This document shows positions 45,151 through 54,245 of a stretch of 64,000 bases of DNA, piece after piece (within the stretch, counting starts at the first letter, position 1; every line of letters starts with the position of its first letter). The DNA lies in assembly GCF_011297335.1 (NCBI RefSeq), contig NZ_JAAOTJ010000007.1, positions 243,027-307,026 of the forward strand, written 5' to 3'. The notes beneath the pieces were generated by a model. It did no database searches, was not told the DNA's origin, and saw only the letters and a list, made by a program, of their open reading frames with translations. The position numbers and the translations under genes are program-made. Source of the stretch: Catellatospora methionotrophica. GTDB lineage: Bacteria > Actinomycetota > Actinomycetes > Mycobacteriales > Micromonosporaceae.

Positions 45151-45887
45151 GCGAGGACAGGTCCGTGCTCACGCGCGAGGCGAGCGCGCCTGATCTCATG
45201 CTGCGCTACGGCCCGCTACCCGAGCACGTCGCCGACGCGTGGTGCGGTGACGCGCGGGCTGCCGTACGGCCGCTGGTCGTGATCGTGCACGGCGGTTTCT
45301 GGCGGCCGGAGTATGACCGTGCCCACACCCGCCCGATGGCCGCCGCGATCCGCGACGCGGGCTGGACGGTGGCGTCGATCGAGTACAGCCGCGTGCCCGG
45401 CGATCCGGACGCGACGGTGCGCGATGTCGCCGAGGCGCTCGCCGTCGTGCCGGGTGAGCTGGGCGGGCACGACGGAAGAGTGATCACGGTCGGGCACTCG
45501 GCCGGTGGCCACCTGGTGCTGTGGGCGGCGATCGCGGCCCCGGCCGCCCAGCAGGCCGGTACGCTGGCCCTGGCGCCGGTGGCAGACCTGCGGCTGGCGC
45601 AGCGGCTGGAGCTCGACGGCGGCGCGGTCGTCGATTTCCTGGGCGCTGACGCATCGACCCGCGCGGATCTCGACCCGGTCCGGCTGCCCGCCCCGGCGGG
45701 GCCGACGGTGCTGGTCCACGGCGTGTCGGACGCGATCGTGCCGGTCACCGTCGCGGAGTCGTACGCCGTCGGACAGCCCGGCAGCAGGCTCGTCGCGGTG
45801 CCGGACGCGGCCCACTTCGCGGTCATCGATCCCCTGTCGGGAGCGTGGCCCACGGTGCTCGCCGAGCTGTCGCGGCTCGGTGACTGA
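45147..45887 (+). CDS. Alpha/beta hydrolase, probable arylformamidase
   Basis: This 246-residue protein has HGGFWRPEYDR (HGG(F)W oxyanion motif, about residues 49-59), the nucleophile in VGHSAGGHLVLW and late Asp and His (VSDAIVP, DAAHFAV). The HGGxW motif plus position at the end of a kynurenine operon fits an arylformamidase of the AFMID type that hydrolyses N-formylkynurenine. The operon has no KynB-type metal-dependent formamidase, so this gene would fill that step. Another esterase role is possible. Confidence 0.82.
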   Translation: MSEDRSVLTREASAPDLMLRYGPLPEHVADAWCGDARAAVRPLVVIVHGGFWRPEYDRAHTRPMAAAIRDAGWTVASIEYSRVPGDPDATVRDVAEALAVVPGELGGHDGRVITVGHSAGGHLVLWAAIAAPAAQQAGTLALAPVADLRLAQRLELDGGAVVDFLGADASTRADLDPVRLPAPAGPTVLVHGVSDAIVPVTVAESYAVGQPGSRLVAVPDAAHFAVIDPLSGAWPTVLAELSRLGD

Positions 45888-45975
45888 CACAGCACGCGAC
45901 CACCCCTGATCAGGTGGCCGCGCGCACTCCGCTAGCGTTGAGACGTTCATTCGGACTGAGCCGGGGGGCTTCACG

Positions 45976-46263
45976 GTGTCCACGCCAGATCTATCTGATC
46001 TACTGATCTACGCAGGCATCCCGCTCGCGGTGATCGGGATTATCTTTGCACTGGTCTATGCGGCCGGCGGCCGCAACGCCAAGCGGTACCGGCCCGGCCG
46101 GCCGTACGAGTTCGCGCCCGTGTGGTTCCTCGCCCGGCCCGAATCGGACGGACCGCAGGCGCAGCACGCGGCGCTGGACGCGGCTGCCCGCGCGGAACTG
46201 ACCGCGGCCGGCGACATCGCGCCGGTCGTGGACGTGACAGGGGGCGCAAGTGACCGCTGGTGA
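45976..46263 (+). CDS. Small single-helix membrane protein
   Basis: This 95-residue protein has one N-terminal membrane helix (about residues 11-30, YAGIPLAVIGIIFALVYAAG), a basic patch (RNAKRYRPGRPYE) and an Ala-rich acidic tail. The GTG start follows a G-rich stretch (GGGGGGC). It overlaps the next gene by 14 bases and the pair recurs in related actinobacteria. Function unknown. Confidence 0.75.
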   Translation: MSTPDLSDLLIYAGIPLAVIGIIFALVYAAGGRNAKRYRPGRPYEFAPVWFLARPESDGPQAQHAALDAAARAELTAAGDIAPVVDVTGGASDRW

Positions 46264-46651
46264 CCACTACGCCGTGTCCAGCACGGCGGTGCTCGACGGG
46301 CCGTTCACGACCCGTCAGCTGCTGCGGCTCGACGACGCGCTGCGCAAGGCCGACGAGAACAGCGGCCTGACCTTCAGCGTGTACGTCGGCGAGGTGAGCG
46401 AGCCGGTGCGCGAGGGCGCCGAACTGCTGCACGCGCGGCTGGCCAACCCGGCGGAGTCGGTGCTCATCGCCGTCGCCCCGGGCCAGCGCCAGCTGGAGAT
46501 CGTCACCGGTTCGCAGGCCCGCAAGCGCCTGTCGGACCGCGACTGCAAGCTGGCCGCGCTGTCCATGGCGGCCTCGTTCGGCGGCGGCGACCTGGCCGGC
46601 GGACTCGTCAGCGGCCTCGCCCAGCTCACCGGGCTGGCCGGCAAGGCCTGA
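46250..46651 (+). CDS. DUF5130-family protein
   Basis: This 133-residue protein has the family pattern: GPFTTRQLLRLDDALRKADE, LTFSVYVGEV, ESVLIAVAPGQRQLEIVTG and AALSMAASFGGGDLAGGL. It resembles a TPM-like fold with no known activity. The GTG start lies inside the previous gene. A 15-bp terminator hairpin separates it from the convergent pepN. Confidence 0.85.
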   Translation: MTAGDHYAVSSTAVLDGPFTTRQLLRLDDALRKADENSGLTFSVYVGEVSEPVREGAELLHARLANPAESVLIAVAPGQRQLEIVTGSQARKRLSDRDCKLAALSMAASFGGGDLAGGLVSGLAQLTGLAGKA

Positions 46652-46664
46652 CGGCAGGAACGTC

Positions 46665-46697
46665 GAAGGGGCCGGACGCGACGCGTCCGGCCCCTTC
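46665..46697. terminator. Bidirectional terminator between DUF5130 gene and pepN
   Basis: Perfect 15-bp stem (GAAGGGGCCGGACGC and complement) with a 3-base loop. Confidence 0.75.
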
Positions 46698-46706
46698 CTG
46701 CTGTGC

Positions 46707-49262
46707 TCAGGAGGCTGAGGCGTCCTTGGCCCGGGCCTTCAGCGCCCGCTCCACCCGGTCGTTGCCCTCGGCCATGAGGCGGCGCAGCGGGCCCGGATGG
46801 CCCTGCTCCGCCAGCCACGCCTGCGCGGCCTCCACGGTCTGCGGGGACACGTCGAGCACCGGGTAGCCCAGCACCACGAACTCCTGCGCGGGCTCGCTCT
46901 CGCGGGCCGCCCACACGCCCGCCACCTCGGTGAAGAACCGCGGCGTGTACGGCGCGGTCAGCTCCACCTGGGCCGAGTGCTGGAAGCCCTGGATCAGCGC
47001 CCGGTTGCGCCAGTTGGCCAGCGACGTCGGTCCGGTCAGCTCGGCCCACACCGCGGCCTTGTTCTCCGGGGTCGGGATCAGCGCGTACGCGAGCGCCGCC
47101 CCGATGTCGCCGGAGGCCGTGCGGTCGGCGTCGTGCTCGGCCTGGATGATCGCCGGGTCCACGCCGCCGTTGGCGACCAGGCACTGCACCAGCTGCCAGC
47201 GCAGCTCACCGGCGATGGTGATGCCCTCGGGCACCCCGGTGCCGGCCAGCCAGCCCTGCAGCACGGCCAGGTCGGCGCTGCCCCGCGCGGCGGTGATGAA
47301 GGCACGCGTCCAGGCGAGCTGGAAGCCGCTGCCGGGCTCGGCGACGGCCAGCGCCGCCTTGGCGGTGTCGGCCAGCTTCGCCCAGCCGGACGGCGCCCAG
47401 GCCGGGTCGGCGTACTGGGTGAGCACCAGCTGGACCTGGCGCAGGGTGGCGGTGACCAGGTTGATGTCGCGCTCGCCGGGCAGCGCGTTGACGCACAGGG
47501 CGACGTAGTCGCGGGCGGGCATCTCCGCGTCGCGGATCATGTCCCAGGCGGCGGCCCAGCACAGCGCGCGGGCCAGCGACGAGTCGAACCCGCTCAGGTT
47601 GGCGACCACGGTGGCCAGCGAGCGCTCGTCCAGGCGCAGCTTGGTGTAGGTGAGGTCGTCGTCGTTGAGCAGCAGCACGTCGGCGGCCTTGCGCCCGGCC
47701 AGCTCGGTGAGCACCGTCTCCGGGCCGGCCACGTCGGTCTCGATCCGCTCGCGGCGCACCAGGCTGCCGTCGACCAGGTCGTACAGGCCGACGGCGAGGT
47801 GGTGCGGGCGCAGCGTCGGGTGGCTGGCCGGGGCGGTCTGCAGCACCGTCACGCTGCGGTACGTGCCGTCCTCGGCGATCTCCACGACCGGGCGCAGCGT
47901 GTTGACCTGAGCGGTCTCCAGCCACGCCGCGGCGAACTCGCGCAGCTCGCGGCCCGAGGCGGCCTCCAGCGCCGACAGCAGGTCACCGAAGCTGGCGTTG
48001 CCCCAGGCGTGCTGCTGGAAGTACGCGCGCAGGCCGGTGACGAACGCGTCGATGCCGACGTACGCGACGAGCTGCTTGATGACGCTGGCGCCCTTGGCGT
48101 ACGTGATGCCGTCGAAGTTGACCTCGACCGCGTCCACGTCGGGCATGTCGCAGTAGACCGGGTGCGTGCTGGACAGCTGGTCCTGGCCGTAGCCCCAGTT
48201 CTTGCGCAGCGACAGGAACGTGGTCCAGGCGTCGGAGAAGCGGGTCGCCTCGGCGTTGCACCAGTGCGAGGCCCACTCGGCGAACGACTCGTTCAGCCAC
48301 AGGTCGTCCCACCAGCGCATGGTGACCAGGTCGCCGAACCACATGTGGGCCAGCTCGTGCAGGATCGTGTTGGCCCGCTGCTCGCGCTCGAAGTCGGTGA
48401 CCTCGCTGCGGAAGATGTAGGAGGCGTCGGCGTGGGTCACACAGCCGAAGTTCTCCATCGCGCCCGCGTTGAACTCCGGCACCCACAGCTGGTCGTACTT
48501 GGGCAGCGGGTAGCGCACGCCGAACTGGGTCTGGAAGAAGTCGAAGCCCTGCTTGGTGATCTCGAACAGCTCGTCGGCCTCGAGGTGCTCGGCCATCGAG
48601 GCCCGGCAGAACACGCCCAGGTCGATGCCGTCGTGGGTGGTCCGCTCCTCGTGGTACGGCCCGGCGCACAGCGCGGTCACGTACGTCGACATGCGGGCCG
48701 ACTGCTCGAAGTGGACGGTCTTGCCGAAGCCCTCGGCGGTCACCGACGCGACGGGCGCGTTGGAGATCACCTTCCAGTGCTTGGGCACCGCGGCGTGCCA
48801 GGTGTAGACCGACTTCAGATCCGGCTGGTCGAAGCAGGCGAACACCTTCTGGGCGTCGGCGGTCTCGAACTGGCTGTAGAGGTAGACCTCCTTGTCCGCC
48901 GGGTCGACCGCGCGGTGCAGGCCCTGCCCCTGCTGGGAGAACGGGAAGTCGGCCTCGATCACGAGCGCGTTCTGCTCGGCGAGCTGCGGCAGGACCAGGC
49001 CGGTCTCGGCGGTCCAGGCGCTGGTGTCCAGCGCGGCGCCGTTCAGCTCGGCCCGCAGGATCTTGCTGGCGGCGACCTCGATGAAGGTGCCCGTGCCGGG
49101 TGCCGTGGCGGTGAACTTCACCGTCGTCACGCTGCGGAACGTGCCGTCACCGGGGTTGCCGGCTCCGTCGGTGAGGTCCAGCGAGATGTCGTACGAGTTG
49201 ACGTCCAGCAGCCGGGCCCTGTCGGCGGCCTCGGCCTGGGTGAGATTGCGGGTACCGGTCAC
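46707..49262 (-). CDS. pepN: Aminopeptidase N (M1 family)
   Basis: This 851-residue zinc aminopeptidase has the substrate-binding GAMEN motif (NAGAMENFGCVTH) and the zinc motif HELAHMWFGDL followed 18 residues later by NESFAEW, with a proton-donor Tyr in the ITYAKGASVIKQL segment. A long C-terminal ERAP1-like domain follows. It removes N-terminal residues from peptides in the cytosol. The size and order match actinobacterial PepN. Confidence 0.96.
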   Translation of the reverse strand: MTGTRNLTQAEAADRARLLDVNSYDISLDLTDGAGNPGDGTFRSVTTVKFTATAPGTGTFIEVAASKILRAELNGAALDTSAWTAETGLVLPQLAEQNALVIEADFPFSQQGQGLHRAVDPADKEVYLYSQFETADAQKVFACFDQPDLKSVYTWHAAVPKHWKVISNAPVASVTAEGFGKTVHFEQSARMSTYVTALCAGPYHEERTTHDGIDLGVFCRASMAEHLEADELFEITKQGFDFFQTQFGVRYPLPKYDQLWVPEFNAGAMENFGCVTHADASYIFRSEVTDFEREQRANTILHELAHMWFGDLVTMRWWDDLWLNESFAEWASHWCNAEATRFSDAWTTFLSLRKNWGYGQDQLSSTHPVYCDMPDVDAVEVNFDGITYAKGASVIKQLVAYVGIDAFVTGLRAYFQQHAWGNASFGDLLSALEAASGRELREFAAAWLETAQVNTLRPVVEIAEDGTYRSVTVLQTAPASHPTLRPHHLAVGLYDLVDGSLVRRERIETDVAGPETVLTELAGRKAADVLLLNDDDLTYTKLRLDERSLATVVANLSGFDSSLARALCWAAAWDMIRDAEMPARDYVALCVNALPGERDINLVTATLRQVQLVLTQYADPAWAPSGWAKLADTAKAALAVAEPGSGFQLAWTRAFITAARGSADLAVLQGWLAGTGVPEGITIAGELRWQLVQCLVANGGVDPAIIQAEHDADRTASGDIGAALAYALIPTPENKAAVWAELTGPTSLANWRNRALIQGFQHSAQVELTAPYTPRFFTEVAGVWAARESEPAQEFVVLGYPVLDVSPQTVEAAQAWLAEQGHPGPLRRLMAEGNDRVERALKARAKDASAS

Positions 49263-49427
49263 GGCGTGTTAACTCCTGTCGGCTGCGGTCGTGAGCAGCA
49301 TGGCGGGCAGGGTCGCTGCCCAGAGCAGTCTTTCATCACAGCCCGGATCGGGGCATGAAGTAACCGTTTCACATTGTGCCCCAGTCACGTGGTTAAGGTC
49401 ACGCGCCCCGAGTGAAACCGCCGCGTC

Positions 49428-50075
49428 ATGATTCACCACATGACCTCTGTCAGTGAAACCCCCTCCTCTGTCGGCATGTGGTTCGACCCGATCTGCCCGT
49501 GGGCCTGGATGACGTCGCGCTGGCTGCTGGAGGTGGAGAAGGTCCGCCCGGTGAAGGTGGACTTCCACGTGATGAGCCTGTCCGTGCTCAACCAGGGCCG
49601 CGACGTGCCGGAGCAGTACCAGGCGCTGATGGAGCGCGGCTGGGGCCCGGTGCGCGTGTGCATCGCCGCCGCCGGCAAGTACGGCGACCACGTGCTGCGC
49701 GACCTCTACACCGCCCTGGGCACCCGGATCCACCTCGGCAAGCAGGAACTGGGCCCGGAGCTGTACGCCGCCGCCCTCACCGACGCCGGGCTCGACCCCG
49801 CGCTGGCCTCCGCCGCCACCGAGACGGCGTACGACGACCTGCTGGTCGAGAGCCACAACGCGGGCATGAAGCCGGTCGGCACCGACGTCGGCACCCCGGT
49901 CATCCACGCGCCCGGCCCGGACGGCGAGCGCATCGCGTTCTTCGGCCCCGTCGTGACGCCCGCGCCCAAGGGCGACGCCGCGGGACGGCTCTGGGACGGC
50001 GTGCTGCTGGTGGCCGGAATCCCCGGCTTCTACGAGCTGAAGCGTTCCCGCGACCTGGGTCCGATTTTCGACTGA
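49428..50075 (+). CDS. DsbA-fold protein related to mycothiol-dependent Rv2466c
   Basis: This 215-residue thioredoxin-fold protein begins MWFDPICPWAWMTSRWLLE. In Rv2466c of mycobacteria the corresponding active site is CPWC; here the second Cys is replaced by Ala, so a single Cys remains. The rest (VDFHVMSLSVLNQGRD, VGTPVIHAPGPDGERIAFFGPV) fits the family. It may act on mixed disulfides with mycothiol. Two ATGs (49428 and 49440) are possible starts, neither with a clear ribosome-binding site. Confidence 0.85.
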   Translation: MIHHMTSVSETPSSVGMWFDPICPWAWMTSRWLLEVEKVRPVKVDFHVMSLSVLNQGRDVPEQYQALMERGWGPVRVCIAAAGKYGDHVLRDLYTALGTRIHLGKQELGPELYAAALTDAGLDPALASAATETAYDDLLVESHNAGMKPVGTDVGTPVIHAPGPDGERIAFFGPVVTPAPKGDAAGRLWDGVLLVAGIPGFYELKRSRDLGPIFD

Positions 50076-50106
50076 GGCCGCCGGGGCTGTCCTTTCCGCC
50101 CGTCCG

Positions 50107-50146
50107 CTCGTTGGTGAGGTGGAACACATTCCACTTCACCGACGAG
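50107..50146 (+). promoter_or_regulatory. 18-bp stem-loop in the leader of a 66-codon gene
   Basis: Arms 50107-50124 and 50129-50146 pair completely as RNA if two G-U pairs are allowed, around a CACA loop. The hairpin ends 14 bases before the ATG and abuts the ribosome-binding site (GGGAG at 50149-50153). It may be the terminator of the DsbA-like gene or a translational control element. Confidence 0.55.
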
Positions 50147-50160
50147 TCGGGAGAAAAGAC

Positions 50161-50361
50161 ATGGCGGACGTCGCCGCGGACCCCTGGCGCCTGGTCGCAC
50201 CGGCCCAGGCCGTCACCGACAGCCTGGGCACCTCGTGCTTCACCGTCGAGGAGAGCAGGTGGGCTACCTGGCAGCCGAACCTGCCCGCCGAGATCGCCGC
50301 GTTCCTCGCCGAGCCGGTCCTGGTCGGGGCGTCGCCCGCCGGATTCGCGATCAGCCGCTGA
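50161..50361 (+). CDS. Small hypothetical protein
   Basis: This 66-residue soluble protein (MADVAADPWRLVAPAQAV...) has GGGAG in a suitable place before the ATG. It contains VEESRWATWQPNLPAEIAAF and ends GASPAGFAISR. No domain is recognised. A strong hairpin precedes its ribosome-binding site. Confidence 0.5.
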   Translation: MADVAADPWRLVAPAQAVTDSLGTSCFTVEESRWATWQPNLPAEIAAFLAEPVLVGASPAGFAISR

Positions 50362-50433
50362 GCCTGACCGCCACGGCGTGGCCCGTCGGGGCCACGCCGT
50401 CCCAGCCGGTGGACGCCGGTAGCGTGAGCAGCC

Positions 50434-51627
50434 GTGACAGTCGTACACCCGATCCACACGGCCTGGCTCACCACGGGAGCCACCGGCGCGCAGAACTACG
50501 ACGAGTTCGCCGACGACGCCGAGATCACCGAGATCATCACCGCCAACCCGCGTAGCGCGCTCGCCGTCGAGATGCCGCACCGGGCCCCGGACAGCCTGGG
50601 CAGGTCCTTCGCCGACGCGCTGCCCGACGCGGTGGCCCGGCTGACCGAGGCCAAGCAGGCCGGGGCCTACCGCGAGGCGCGCGACGTGGTCGTGCTCTAC
50701 GCGATCACCGCCCCGGACGGCTCCACCGCGTACGGCCTGTGGTGCATGGTCGACACCGACCAGATCTCCACCAGCGCCGACGAGCCCGGCCTGGTGATCC
50801 GCAACGAGGACGTCTTCCTGGAGAAGGTGCGCGAGCGCGTGGCCCTGGCCCAGGCGTTGGGTCACCTGCTGTCGCCGGTGCTGCTGCTGCAGACCGGCCG
50901 CGGCGACGAGTTGCACGCGGCGCTGGCCGCGGCGGTCGCCGGGGCGGGCGAGCCCGCCGCGACCGATGTGGACCCGTCGGGGCGTACCCACGCGATCTGG
51001 CCGCTGCCCGCGGGCCCGCAGGCCGACGCGCTGCGGGAGCTGGCCGGCGGTGGCGACCTGGTCGTCGCCGACGGCAACCACCGCAGTCTGGCCGCGCAGA
51101 CCGGCGGCTTCGCGCGCTTCCTGGCCGTGGTGACCACCCCGGCCTCGGTGGCGATCCAGCCCTACAACCGCCTGGTGCACAAGCTCGACATCACCGTCGA
51201 GGAGTTGCTGACCCGGCTGGAGAAGGCGGGTGCGCAGGTCACCGAGGGCACCGGCGAGGTGCCCGCGACCGGCGGCGTCGTCAACCTGTACGCGGCGGGC
51301 CGCGCCTACGCGGTCACCCTGCCCCGCGACCCGGCCGGTTCCGTGGTCGACAACATCGACCACGCCCTGGTCGAGCGGGTCCTGTTCGGCGAGGCGCTGG
51401 ACACCGAGCCGGGCGACAAGCGCATCACCTACGTCGGCGGCGACTACCCGGCCTCCTGGCTGACCGGCGAGGTCGACGCCGGACGGGCCGCCCTGGCCGT
51501 GCTGATCGCCCCGGTGACGGTCGACGACTTCGTCGAGGTCAACCTGGCCCGCCAGAAGATGCCCCGCAAGAGCACCTGGTTCACCCCGAAGGCCCGCGCC
51601 GGCCTCGTCGTGGCCCAGCTTCCGTGA
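50434..51627 (+). CDS. DUF1015-family protein
   Basis: This 397-residue protein shows the family motifs: NPRSALAVEMPHRAPD, LVVADGNHRSLAAQ in the middle and NLARQKMPRKSTWFTPK near the C-terminus. The DUF1015 family is widespread, related in fold to HipA-independent SpoVR-type neighbours only by context, and has no proven activity; the DGNHR motif hints at a kinase or nucleotide-binding site. The GTG start lacks a strong ribosome-binding site. Confidence 0.88.
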   Translation: MTVVHPIHTAWLTTGATGAQNYDEFADDAEITEIITANPRSALAVEMPHRAPDSLGRSFADALPDAVARLTEAKQAGAYREARDVVVLYAITAPDGSTAYGLWCMVDTDQISTSADEPGLVIRNEDVFLEKVRERVALAQALGHLLSPVLLLQTGRGDELHAALAAAVAGAGEPAATDVDPSGRTHAIWPLPAGPQADALRELAGGGDLVVADGNHRSLAAQTGGFARFLAVVTTPASVAIQPYNRLVHKLDITVEELLTRLEKAGAQVTEGTGEVPATGGVVNLYAAGRAYAVTLPRDPAGSVVDNIDHALVERVLFGEALDTEPGDKRITYVGGDYPASWLTGEVDAGRAALAVLIAPVTVDDFVEVNLARQKMPRKSTWFTPKARAGLVVAQLP

Positions 51628-51634
51628 TGAAGGA

Positions 51635-51675
51635 AGGGCACCTTCCACACCGCAGTGCGGTGTGGAAGGTGCCCT
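51635..51675. repeat. Long palindromic hairpin of the AAGGAAGGGC family
   Basis: Arms 51635-51654 and 51656-51675 are exact complements (AGGGCACCTTCCACACCGCA in the left arm). It begins 7 bases after the DUF1015 stop, so it should terminate that gene. Confidence 0.8.
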
Positions 51676-51854
51676 CCCCAACATCGCCTGCACCACGATC
51701 GTCCGCCTGGCCCGGCACCTGTGCGTATCTTGCGCCCGTGTTTTCGCCGGTTGCCTGGCACGTCGGACGATCGTGTGCGGAACGGCCCGGCTCGGGGCGG
51801 CTCGGCGTGCGGGTCCGCTGCGTGGCCGCCGGTCGCGGCTGGCAGACTTTGACC

Positions 51855-52325
<471 letters not shown>

Positions 52326-52361
52326 CGGATTCCCGACTGAGCTGGGGCGATTCCGGCGGCC

Positions 52362-52592
52362 TCAGCGCAGCGGATCGCGCGGCACCCAGCCCCGGCGGAC
52401 GATGTCCAGCTCGGCCTCGGCACGGGCCAGGTCCTCGGCCGTGGGCCGGGCCGCGTCCCGCGCCCGCAGCGCCGCCGACAGGCTGATCTGCGACGCACCG
52501 GGCCCGATCAGGCCGCGCAGGCCCCGTTCGAGGTCGTGGTCGTCATCGTCGTCGGAGCGGCCACGGTGCCGACGGCGCTCGTATTCCTGCAT
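52362..52592 (-). CDS. Small hypothetical protein rich in acidic residues
   Basis: This 76-residue protein starts MQEYERRRHRGRSDDDDDHD and has two predicted helices (ERGLRGLIG, AEDLARAEAELDIVRRGW). The ending WVPRDPLR recurs in small actinobacterial proteins encoded here. Function unknown. It converges on rpiB and diverges from the following membrane-protein gene. Confidence 0.6.
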   Translation of the reverse strand: MQEYERRRHRGRSDDDDDHDLERGLRGLIGPGASQISLSAALRARDAARPTAEDLARAEAELDIVRRGWVPRDPLR

Positions 52593-52662
52593 CCGGTCAG
52601 GCTAGCCGGTGATCAGGGGCGGCCGCGATACTCGGCTGGCGGTGTCGTGCGTGGCGGCTAGC

Positions 52663-53247
52663 ATGTCGGGCGTGACTGAGGGGAACGATCCGACCAAGGA
52701 ACTGCGGTTCGACCGTACGCAGGAGATCCCGACCGAGGCGTTGCAGACCCAGCAGCCCGCGCCGGGGCAGAAGGACTACAAGACGGGTGTGGCCGCGGTG
52801 CCCGCCCAGCGCCAGGTGGAGCAGACGGTCTCGTTCGAGCCGACGCTCATGCCGGGGCAGATCGTCACCTCGGGCCACCTCAAGCGCCCGGACGTGCCGT
52901 TCGGCGTACGCATGCGGCAGCTGAAGGCCGGCGGCCGGTGGAGCGTGGCCGGGGCGATCTTCCTGCTCGTCTCCTGGGGCCTGTGGGCGGCGTCGGCGGG
53001 CGTGGACAGCAACCACGGCACCGCGACCCTGGCCCTGTTCCTCGTCCTCGTGGTCGGGGTCGGCCTGTTCGCGCTGTCCCGGCTCGTCGGCGGCGTGGTG
53101 CTGGAGAAGATCATGGGTCGGACCCGGCGCAGCGCCTGGCTGTCCCACGCCGTGATCGGCCTGTTCCTGGTCGTCGCCGGGGTGCAGTACCTGCGCTCCA
53201 TCGACTGGGTCGTCGACGCCTGGAACTTCCTGCGCGGCGTGCGCTGA
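52663..53247 (+). CDS. Three-helix membrane protein
   Basis: This 194-residue protein has a polar cytosolic N-terminal half (about 95 residues), then three hydrophobic segments (WSVAGAIFLLVSWGLWAA; LALFLVLVVGVGLFAL; AWLSHAVIGLFLVVAG). No family can be named. I chose the ATG at 52663, preceded by GGCGG; an upstream frame has no coding signal. Function unknown. Confidence 0.7.
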   Translation: MSGVTEGNDPTKELRFDRTQEIPTEALQTQQPAPGQKDYKTGVAAVPAQRQVEQTVSFEPTLMPGQIVTSGHLKRPDVPFGVRMRQLKAGGRWSVAGAIFLLVSWGLWAASAGVDSNHGTATLALFLVLVVGVGLFALSRLVGGVVLEKIMGRTRRSAWLSHAVIGLFLVVAGVQYLRSIDWVVDAWNFLRGVR

Positions 53248-53263
53248 CACCTCGATCCGTCTT

Positions 53264-53330
53264 GAAGATCGCTGTTTGCGGTCATGATGTGCGGTCTAAC
53301 CGCAGATCTTGACCGGAGACGGCGATCTTC
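53264..53330. repeat. 67-bp dispersed palindromic element, copy 2
   Basis: It begins GAAGATCGCTGTTT and ends GGCGATCTTC, the same length as the copy at 33767 with no indels. The ends are inverted (GAAGATCGC / GCGATCTTC). It lies between two genes transcribed in the same direction. Confidence 0.65.
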
Positions 53331-53406
53331 GCGTTTGTAGACTGGCGTCAACTAGGGTGAAATAGGGTAAATCACCTCTGGTTTTGTCGGACGCGGGGAG
53401 GGCGGC

Positions 53407-54126
53407 ATGGGATGGCGGTTTCCGCTGGCCGCCGCGCTGGGCGTGGTGACGGTCGCCACGGGCGTCGCCCTCGGCCAGGGACTGCTCGTGGGCGACACCG
53501 CGATTGCGGGCACTGCCGACACCCCGGCGGGGGTCGGGAACGGCTCCGGGGGCTCTGTGACTGCCGCCGCGGGTCCGGGCGCGACCGCCTTCGCAGGCAC
53601 CGGCACGAGCACCTTCGCGATCCCCGGTGCGACCGTCGGCGCGAGCGTCGGCGGGACCGCGTCGCGGACCGTTCCGGCCACGCCGTCCGGCACCCCCGCG
53701 TCCACGCCCGCGGCGATCGTGCCGGGGCTCGCGCCGTACGTCGGGACCTGGCGGGTGCACGGGGCCGAGATGACCATCGAGCCGAACGGCACCGCCACCG
53801 AACGCATCCAGCTCGGCCCGTGCCGGGGCATCTCCGTGCCGGTGCGCTGCACGGCCACCGCGACGCTCAAGGTGGATCTGAGCCCCGGTGCGCCGCACCT
53901 GCTCTACACGGGGTTCCGCTACACCGACGACAGTGGTGCCTCGGTCGTGCCGGACAGCCTGGAGGGCCTGCCCAAGGTCGGCGACGGCTACCGGGTCCGG
54001 GCGTTCGCGCCCGGGGTCATCGAGTTGATCCCGCTCACCGACCACCTGCGCCAGATCCTCGGCTCGCCCTACCGCTGCAACGCCGACGCGGATCAGTCCG
54101 CCCGCCAGCGTCTGTGCAACGCCTGA
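53407..54126 (+). CDS. Secreted protein with Ala/Gly/Thr-rich linker
   Basis: This 239-residue protein has a signal-peptide-like N-terminus (about residues 3-24, RFPLAAALGVVTVATGVALG), a low-complexity linker of about 75 residues (Gly, Ala, Thr, Pro) and a compact C-terminal domain with APYVGTWRVHGAEMTIEPNG (about 110-130) and four Cys (two pairs). The domain looks like a small extracellular beta-barrel; no family is recognised. Confidence 0.7.
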   Translation: MGWRFPLAAALGVVTVATGVALGQGLLVGDTAIAGTADTPAGVGNGSGGSVTAAAGPGATAFAGTGTSTFAIPGATVGASVGGTASRTVPATPSGTPASTPAAIVPGLAPYVGTWRVHGAEMTIEPNGTATERIQLGPCRGISVPVRCTATATLKVDLSPGAPHLLYTGFRYTDDSGASVVPDSLEGLPKVGDGYRVRAFAPGVIELIPLTDHLRQILGSPYRCNADADQSARQRLCNA

Positions 54127-54245
54127 GCCGACACCGCCGCGCCGCGGTATGGCCCGTCCGGACAGTCACGCCCAGCCATACGGTCGTCGCTCTATGGCGT
54201 GAGTCGTGATTGGAGGCCTGCCCGCGGGTGTGGTCTGCTGCGCTG

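Noticed and set aside
33893..45887. Biosynthetic cluster for an antibiotic built on 3-hydroxyanthranilate
   Set aside because: There is no peptide synthetase or phenoxazinone synthase nearby, and the presence of ACMSD and the full lower pathway shows catabolism.
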